DNA of 9,969 bases. Origin: Actinomycetota bacterium. GTDB taxonomy: Bacteria > Actinomycetota > Actinomycetes > Nanopelagicales > Nanopelagicaceae. Of this stretch, positions 6,111-9,969 are shown in pieces. Numbering within the stretch: the stretch's first letter is position 1; every line of letters begins with the position of its first letter. The stretch is taken from NCBI GenBank assembly GCA_009702465.1, contig WLHY01000026.1, positions 1 to 9,969 on the forward strand, written 5' to 3'. The notes under the pieces were generated by a model. The model worked only from the letters and a program-made list of their open reading frames with translations, did no database searches and was not told the DNA's origin. Made by a program: the position numbers and the translations under genes.

Positions 6111-6409
6111 TGAGGGAGTTTATAAAAAATAAATTTTTACTTGGTGGAATTTTGGTCTCAATCTTTGTTGCTGGCTTTATCTCCTATTACGCATCCTCCT
6201 CACCAGATGGACTCGAGAAGGTGGCAGAGGATAAAGGTTTTCTAGATACCGCTAAGGATTCAGCAAACTCTGGCTCTTTTTTAGCTGATTATGGAGTTGC
6301 TGGAATTGATAATGAGCGATTAAGTGTTGGGTTAAGTGGATTAATTGGTGTTATTGCCACTCTTTCTGTATCACTTTTAATCTTCAAAACACTTGCAAAA
6401 AAGAAGTAA
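6110..6409 (+). CDS. cbiN: ECF metal transporter small subunit, PDGLE-domain NikN/CbiN-type
   Basis: This 99-residue protein has two membrane helices (about 8-28 and 73-93) with an extracytoplasmic loop between them. Right after the first helix is SSPDGLEKVAEDKGF, with PDGLE at 32-36, the signature of the PDGLE family, and later FLADYGVAGI before the second helix. Such proteins replace or accompany classical CbiN in nickel/cobalt ECF importers and work with the M subunit in metal loading. The ATG overlaps the M-gene stop (TAATG). After its UAA the same reading frame stays open into the Q gene. Assignment to the importer rests on motif, topology and place in the operon; nickel preference is an inference. 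Confidence 0.9.
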   Translation: MREFIKNKFLLGGILVSIFVAGFISYYASSSPDGLEKVAEDKGFLDTAKDSANSGSFLADYGVAGIDNERLSVGLSGLIGVIATLSVSLLIFKTLAKKK

Positions 6410-6440
6410 TCTAAAATTAATTTCTCACTAGCTTCTTCAC

Positions 6441-6462
6441 ATCAAATCTCAGATGATTTGAT
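6441..6462 (+). promoter_or_regulatory. Hairpin covering the TTG start of the Q gene
   Basis: ATCAAATC (6441-6448) pairs perfectly with GATTTGAT (6455-6462) around a 6-nt loop. The right arm contains the only plausible start codon (TTG, 6458-6460). No U tract follows, so it is not a terminator. It may limit or couple translation of the Q subunit, or be chance in AT-rich sequence. Confidence 0.4.
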
Positions 6463-7273
6463 TCCGACAGCCCCTGTAGGGCAGGCAAAAAGCAAGCATC
6501 AACATCACCATGGCCACGATGTTGGAGAACGTCTGTACATACATCGCCATACACCTATACACGCACTCTCCCCTGCATTAAAAATTGCTTCTTTGCTCTT
6601 TTTTCTATTTGTCGTAGTAGCAACCCCAATTACATATTGGCTCTCCTACATCATTTTCTTTGCCTTGATCATTTCAGTAATTTTGGTAGCAAAGCTGCCA
6701 CTTCTTACAGTTTTCAAAAGATCCTTAATTGAAATCCCATTCATTTTATTTGCAGTATTGATGCCATTTTTTGGAACTGGTGAAAGCTTTCTTTTTTTGA
6801 ACTTCACAATCTATGAAGAGGGATTGTTAGCCGCAGCAGCCATTGTTGCTAAGGGTACGATTGGCGTTTTAGGAGCAATCACGCTTTCAGCCACATCTAC
6901 CGCTAAGGATATTTTGCAAGGATTAGAGCGATTAAAACTGCCATCATTGATGGTTAATATCGCAACCTTCTCTCTGCGTTATATAAATGTGGTTAGTGAT
7001 GAGATGGATCGAATGAAGGTAGCCCGCCAATCACGTGGATTTGAAGCTCGTGGAGTTAGAGATTGGAAAATTTTAGGATCAGCGGCCGCCGCTTTATTTA
7101 TTAGATCTTATGAGCGAGGCGAACGGGTGCACCTAGCGATGTTATCTCGTGGGTTTTCGGGTAATCTGCCTAAACTTGCGACTGAGGCTATCTCCCAAAG
7201 AGATTTGCTGATGGCGTTATCACTACCAATCACCGCTTTGGTACTTTCACTCCTAGATAGATTGGTAATTTAA
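6458..7273 (+). CDS. cbiQ: ECF metal transporter transmembrane component NikQ/CbiQ
   Basis: This 271-residue T component couples the ATPase to the M subunit. The N-terminus is histidine-rich (HQHHHGH at 14-20, and His29, His31, His35) before RHTPIHALSPALKI, the usual entry to the first helix. Hydrophobic segments lie at about 42-58, 62-78, 92-105, 125-147 and 252-268. The two coupling-helix motifs are ARQSRGFEARG (189-199) and HLAMLSRGFSG (225-235), both with the family A/S-R-G core. The start is unusual: the only ATG/GTG/TTG that keeps the conserved N-terminus is TTG at 6458, without a Shine-Dalgarno and within a hairpin. The frame is open back to the UAA of the N gene, which is in the same frame. 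It overlaps the ATPase gene by 1 bp. Family identity is clear; the true N-terminus is not. Confidence 0.9.
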   Translation: MIPTAPVGQAKSKHQHHHGHDVGERLYIHRHTPIHALSPALKIASLLFFLFVVVATPITYWLSYIIFFALIISVILVAKLPLLTVFKRSLIEIPFILFAVLMPFFGTGESFLFLNFTIYEEGLLAAAAIVAKGTIGVLGAITLSATSTAKDILQGLERLKLPSLMVNIATFSLRYINVVSDEMDRMKVARQSRGFEARGVRDWKILGSAAAALFIRSYERGERVHLAMLSRGFSGNLPKLATEAISQRDLLMALSLPITALVLSLLDRLVI

Positions 7274-8013
7274 TGAGCACACCTTCACTAGAAATTAAAG
7301 AGTTGGCATTTGCTTATCCAGATGGAAATCAGGCGCTATACGGCGTAAACATAAAGATTGATAAGGGCGAACGAGTAGCACTCCTTGGTCCAAATGGTGC
7401 TGGAAAAACAACCTTGATTTTGCATATCAATGGCATTCATCCAACTAATCATGGTCAAGTTTTTGTCGCCGGTCGATTAGTTGATGGTAATGATCCAGAA
7501 GGTTTGCGTGAGGTTAGATCAAAGGTAGGAATTGTTTTTCAAGATCCAGATGATCAATTATTTATGCCAACTGTGGGTGAGGATGTTGCTTTTGGTCCAT
7601 ATAACATGGGTTTGCGTGGTGCTGATTTAGATAACGCAGTAACGCAGGCATTAACACTTGTTGGAATGCTTGAGTTCAAAGATCGCCCACCTCACCATTT
7701 ATCCTTTGGGCAGCGAAGAAGAGTTGCGGTGGCAACTGTTTTAGCAATGAAGCCTGAGATTTTGATCTTAGATGAGCCATCCTCAAACCTGGATCCAGCA
7801 AGCCGGCGTGAGTTAGCAGAGATCTTAAACTCACTTGATATCACCTTGTTGATGGTGACGCATGATCTGCCTTATGCAGTTGAGCTTTGTCCACGCTCTT
7901 TGATTTTAGCTGGTGGTGTTATTACAGCTGATGGCAAAACCAGCGATTTGCTAAAGGATGAAAAGCTACTAAAACAAAATAGATTAGAGCTGCCTAAAGG
8001 TTTTAATCTATAA
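7273..8013 (+). CDS. cbiO: ECF metal transporter ATP-binding protein NikO/CbiO
   Basis: This 246-residue ABC ATPase powers the importer. Motifs in order are Walker A GPNGAGKT (39-46), Q-loop Gln90 in VFQDPDDQLF (the QDPDDQLF form is typical of ECF ATPases), the signature LSFGQRRRVAVA (143-154, Phe in place of the usual third Gly, as is common in this subfamily), Walker B ILILDEP with catalytic Glu168, the D-loop SNLDP, and the switch histidine His197 in MVTHD. The ATG overlaps the Q stop (TAATG), indicating translational coupling. It completes the M-N-Q-O set with a single ATPase gene, which would act as a homodimer. The stop codon lies within a 13-bp tandem repeat and 2 bp from the convergent dehydrogenase gene. 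Confidence 0.95.
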   Translation: MSTPSLEIKELAFAYPDGNQALYGVNIKIDKGERVALLGPNGAGKTTLILHINGIHPTNHGQVFVAGRLVDGNDPEGLREVRSKVGIVFQDPDDQLFMPTVGEDVAFGPYNMGLRGADLDNAVTQALTLVGMLEFKDRPPHHLSFGQRRRVAVATVLAMKPEILILDEPSSNLDPASRRELAEILNSLDITLLMVTHDLPYAVELCPRSLILAGGVITADGKTSDLLKDEKLLKQNRLELPKGFNL

Positions 8014-8028
8014 AATTAATCTATAAAT
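8003..8028. repeat. 13-bp tandem repeat across two convergent stop codons
   Basis: TTAATCTATAAA occurs at 8003-8014 and again at 8016-8027, in a 13-bp tandem. The first copy contains the cbiO stop and the second supplies the stop of the opposing dehydrogenase gene. It is not a hairpin with a U tract, so I do not call it a terminator. Confidence 0.6.
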
Positions 8029-8846
8029 AGATCTTGAATAAAATCTTTGGTTCCCGGCACCACAGAGTATTTCTCTAAATCAGTTACTCCTTCGCTCGCC
8101 AAGAGCTCATCATCAATAAAGAAGTTTCCGGTGCACTCTTTGGCTAAACGATTAAAGATAATGTAGGCGCTATCTGAGAGAATTTCTGGCTTTCGACAAA
8201 ACTCAGTATCAACACCTGGGATCATCGCCAGCGCAGCGGTATCAATTGCAGTTCTAGGCCACAAGGCATTTACGCCGATTCCATCACGCTTTAACTCTTC
8301 AGCTAATCCAAGAACACACATGCTCATTCCATACTTTGCCATCGTGTAAGCAAGATGCGGCTTAAACCATTTGCCTTTCATGGACAAGGGCGGTGAGAGC
8401 ATCAATATATGCGGATTAAATCCATCTTGTGCGCTCTTTCTTAAAAAAGGAAGGGCGGCTTGTGATGTTAAAAAGGTGCCACGAGTATTTACACCCATCA
8501 TTAAATCAAACCTTTTTGCGGGAGTATTTTCGGTGTTTGTTAAATTGATAGCACTTGCATTATTGATAACAATATCAATGCCACCAAAAGCCTCAGCGGT
8601 CTGATTAACCGCCGCAGTAATTGCATTTTCATCCCGAATATCACATTGAATTGCCAGCGCTTTGCCACCAGCCGCCTCTATCTCGGCTGCAGCTGTAAAA
8701 ATTGTTCCCGGTAATTTTGGATTTGGATCGGCTGTCTTGGCTGCAATTGCAATTGAAGCTCCATCGGCTGCGGCCCGAAGTGCGATCGCTAATCCAATTC
8801 CTCGAGATCCACCAGTTATAAATATTCGCTTACCTTTGAGTGACAT
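8016..8846 (-). CDS. Short-chain dehydrogenase/reductase, HSDL2-like
   Basis: A 276-residue NAD(P)-dependent classical SDR. Visible are the cofactor motif TGGSRGIG (11-18), CDIRD (68-72), NNAS (95-98), and the catalytic set Asn120, Ser151, Tyr167 and Lys171 (YTMAK). The stretches LSPPLSMKGKWFKPHLAYTMAKYGMSMCVLG and VNALWPRTAI, and the C-terminal CRKPEILSDSAY and TGNFFIDDELL, are typical of the HSDL2 subgroup, whose physiological substrate is poorly defined but which is linked to lipid metabolism. It lacks the SCP2 domain of animal HSDL2. AAGGGA (8852-8857) lies 5 nt upstream of the ATG, inside the end of the enoyl-CoA hydratase-family gene, whose stop is only 2 nt away. The two are clearly one operon and probably act on related acyl-CoA or lipid substrates. 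Confidence 0.92.
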   Translation of the reverse strand: MSLKGKRIFITGGSRGIGLAIALRAAADGASIAIAAKTADPNPKLPGTIFTAAAEIEAAGGKALAIQCDIRDENAITAAVNQTAEAFGGIDIVINNASAINLTNTENTPAKRFDLMMGVNTRGTFLTSQAALPFLRKSAQDGFNPHILMLSPPLSMKGKWFKPHLAYTMAKYGMSMCVLGLAEELKRDGIGVNALWPRTAIDTAALAMIPGVDTEFCRKPEILSDSAYIIFNRLAKECTGNFFIDDELLASEGVTDLEKYSVVPGTKDFIQDLFID

Positions 8847-8848
8847 CT

Positions 8849-9595
8849 TTATCCCTTACTCTTCTTTAGTAGGAAGTTCATAAAAGCTTGCTGCGCCTCA
8901 TCGGAGTCCATAGCCATCCTAAATAACTCACCCTCTGCCCGCATCACTTGATTTAGTGCTTCATGAGAACCACTCTTTAATAGTGCCTTTGTGTTAATTA
9001 CCGCAGTTGGTGGTTGTTCAGCTAGCTCCTGCGCAAACTTCATGGCGGCTTTTAATTGATCTTCGGCGATTGAGTTTATTAAACCCATTTGTAGCGCCTC
9101 ATCAGCTGAGAAACTTCTGCCAGTCAAGAGAATTTCTGCCGCCTTTGCATGTCCTACTAAACGTGGAAATAGATAACTTGAACCACCTTCAGCAACTAGA
9201 CCCAATGAGACAAAGGGCATTGAAAAAATAGTATTTGGATTAGCGGTAACAATGTCACAGTGCATCAACATAGTCGTGCCAATTCCAACCGCTCTGCCAT
9301 GAACTGCAGCAATTAATGGCTTGGGAAAATTATGGATCGCAAATAGAAAATTAAATACTGGCGAGCCTTCATCCATTTGTGGGTTATTGGCAAAATCATT
9401 TATATCGTTGCCGGCGGTAAATGAATCTCCCTCTGATGAGATAACAACTGCACGAATACCAAAATCTGCGGCCGCCTCATTAATCTTTGTGCCCAAGCTT
9501 TGATACATCTCCTGGGTCAAGGCATTCTTCTTCTCTGGACGATTTAACTTTAAGTGCAGAACTGAGCCTATTTGCTCGGTCGAAATATTGGTCAT
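8849..9595 (-). CDS. Enoyl-CoA hydratase/isomerase family protein, isomerase-like
   Basis: A 248-residue crotonase-fold enzyme. Numbered from the ATG at 9595, it shows LNRPEKKNALT (18-27), the CoA-binding FTAGNDINDF (59-68, an A-G-x-D-I variant), HGRAVGIGTTMLMHCDI (99-115, oxyanion hole) and LVAEGGSSYLFPRLVG (133-148). The two glutamates of true enoyl-CoA hydratases are not there: Thr108 and Phe128 stand at the aligned positions. Glu136 in AEGGSS instead matches the single catalytic glutamate of delta3,delta2-enoyl-CoA isomerases (PECI type). Isomerase activity is therefore more likely than hydratase. I chose the ATG at 9595, which has AGGA 7 nt upstream, over the TTG two codons earlier. It precedes and is coupled to the SDR gene. 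Confidence 0.92.
   Translation of the reverse strand: MTNISTEQIGSVLHLKLNRPEKKNALTQEMYQSLGTKINEAAADFGIRAVVISSEGDSFTAGNDINDFANNPQMDEGSPVFNFLFAIHNFPKPLIAAVHGRAVGIGTTMLMHCDIVTANPNTIFSMPFVSLGLVAEGGSSYLFPRLVGHAKAAEILLTGRSFSADEALQMGLINSIAEDQLKAAMKFAQELAEQPPTAVINTKALLKSGSHEALNQVMRAEGELFRMAMDSDEAQQAFMNFLLKKSKG
8852..8857 (-). promoter_or_regulatory. Ribosome binding site of the SDR gene
   Basis: AAGGGA on the minus strand, within the last codons of the upstream gene, lies 5 nt before the ATG at 8846. This arrangement implies translational coupling. Confidence 0.65.
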
Positions 9596-9602
9596 GCGCA
9601 AA

Positions 9603-9606
9603 TCCT
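9603..9606 (-). promoter_or_regulatory. Ribosome binding site that sets the enoyl-CoA isomerase start
   Basis: AGGA on the minus strand is 7 nt before the ATG at 9595 but only 1 nt before the TTG at 9601, so the ATG is favoured. Confidence 0.5.
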
Positions 9607-9608
9607 AG

Positions 9609-9626
9609 ATGAAAAAGTATTTTCAT
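9609..9626. promoter_or_regulatory. Inverted repeat between divergent genes (candidate operator)
   Basis: ATGAAAA (9609-9615) and TTTTCAT (9620-9626) are perfect 7-bp arms around 4 nt. They lie in the short divergent region between the isomerase gene and the HTH gene, 14 bp from the former's ATG. They could bind a dimeric regulator or simply reflect AT-rich sequence. Confidence 0.35.
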
Positions 9627-9667
9627 TGAACCGTTTGGCGAGTATGGTTTCCTAAACACAACCCATT

Positions 9668-9673
9668 GGAGAG
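9668..9673 (+). promoter_or_regulatory. Ribosome binding site of the CTG-initiated HTH gene
   Basis: GGAGAG is followed after 6 nt by CTG at 9680. No ATG, GTG or TTG lies at a suitable distance in the HTH frame, and an in-frame TGA stands at 9674-9676. Confidence 0.6.
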
Positions 9674-9679
9674 TGAGTT

Positions 9680-9969
9680 CTGGATCTAAATATCCTGACC
9701 AGGGAGCTAACCCCCTTTGAACAATTAGTTTGCGAGCACCTCTGTGAGGGATTGACCAACGCGGCGATTGCAACACAAACTGCTCACTCTGAAAAGGTTG
9801 TTGAAAATACCGTTTCCAGAGTGGCTAAAGCATTTTCAATTAGATCAGATGGAAATGTAAATGTCCGTGTTTTATTAGCTTTGGCTTATCGATCTCATTT
9901 CGGCGATAAAGCCTTTGATAAATTAGGGGTTGCTTGTCTGCATATGAGTGTTGGCCCTGATGGTCAACA
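9680..9969 (+). CDS. LuxR/NarL-type helix-turn-helix regulator, partial (CTG start, 3' end outside window)
   Basis: From CTG at 9680 the frame is open to the window end, giving 96 residues. It reads (M)DLNILTRELTPFEQLVCE, then GLTNAAIATQTAHSEKVVEN, then TVSRVAKAFSIRSDGNVNVR and VLLALAYRSHF. This has the LuxR C-terminal HTH pattern: L-T-x-x-E, G-L-(S/T)-N-x-x-I-A, S-x-x-T/V-V-x-x-x-(V/I)-S-R. The HTH begins almost at the N-terminus (about residues 8-65), with no room for a receiver domain, so this is a small stand-alone DNA-binding protein, or the domain order is unusual. CTG is supported by a GGAGAG Shine-Dalgarno 6 nt upstream and an in-frame stop two codons before it. The rest of the protein and its target are unknown; divergence from the isomerase-SDR operon makes control of that operon possible. 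Confidence 0.75.
   Translation, partial: MDLNILTRELTPFEQLVCEHLCEGLTNAAIATQTAHSEKVVENTVSRVAKAFSIRSDGNVNVRVLLALAYRSHFGDKAFDKLGVACLHMSVGPDGQ

Noticed and set aside
8371..9231. Plus-strand frames of 73-77 codons opposite the SDR and isomerase genes
   Set aside because: They are antisense to clearly conserved coding sequence, have no ribosome binding sites and low-complexity, domain-free translations.
9673..9720. Short GTG-initiated frame at 9673 as the start of the HTH gene
   Set aside because: It is in another frame and meets TGA at 9718-9720; the HTH frame begins after the TGA at 9674 and is best started at CTG 9680.
9480..9776. 98-codon minus-strand frame overlapping the isomerase start and the HTH gene
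   Set aside because: It conflicts with two supported genes, and its translation shows no family pattern.

Overview
The window looks like a chromosomal segment of a low-GC, streamlined actinobacterium. The order lipA – DUF4191 membrane protein – (convergent) RDD protein – glnA is a typical actinobacterial block. AT-rich codons, very short intergenic gaps and single-base gene overlaps suggest a freshwater planktonic lineage such as the acI / Nanopelagicales group. That placement is an inference from gene content and style, not from a marker gene. No mobile element, CRISPR array, tRNA or rRNA is visible, and no gene-free stretch exceeds about 190 bases.

Left third (1-3260): the 3' end of lipoyl synthase is followed 11 bp later by a DUF4191 two-helix membrane protein. 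A convergent RDD-family membrane protein comes next. Its divergent neighbour is a type I-beta glutamine synthetase with the adenylylation tyrosine. Its upstream region carries half-sites phased at 11 bp that resemble GlnR boxes. A strong bidirectional hairpin terminator separates glnA from the convergent next gene.

Middle (3275-8013): a PLP-dependent class III aminotransferase of the glutamate-1-semialdehyde aminomutase type and a membrane-anchored CopC-like copper-binding protein lie on the minus strand. Divergent from copC is a complete four-gene ECF metal importer (M-N-Q-O order). Between copC and the importer is a perfect 17-bp palindrome that fits the Nur (nickel-responsive Fur-family) box described in Streptomyces. 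It exactly fills the 17-bp spacer of a candidate promoter, whose predicted start falls on the ATG of the M gene. This points to nickel rather than cobalt as the substrate and to a leaderless mRNA. The N and Q genes are in the same frame, separated by one UAA and 16 open codons, and the only usable Q start (TTG) sits inside a hairpin.

Right end (8016-9969): an enoyl-CoA hydratase/isomerase-fold protein, which has the isomerase-type glutamate but lacks the hydratase pair, is translationally coupled to an HSDL2-like short-chain dehydrogenase. Both are on the minus strand and look like lipid or acyl-CoA metabolism. Divergent from them, and running off the window, is a LuxR/NarL-type helix-turn-helix gene that appears to start at CTG behind a good ribosome binding site.

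Three genes (RDD, copC and the ECF M gene) share the arrangement TANNNT – 6 nt – ATG without a Shine-Dalgarno, consistent with leaderless transcription; the others mostly have recognisable ribosome binding sites or translational coupling.
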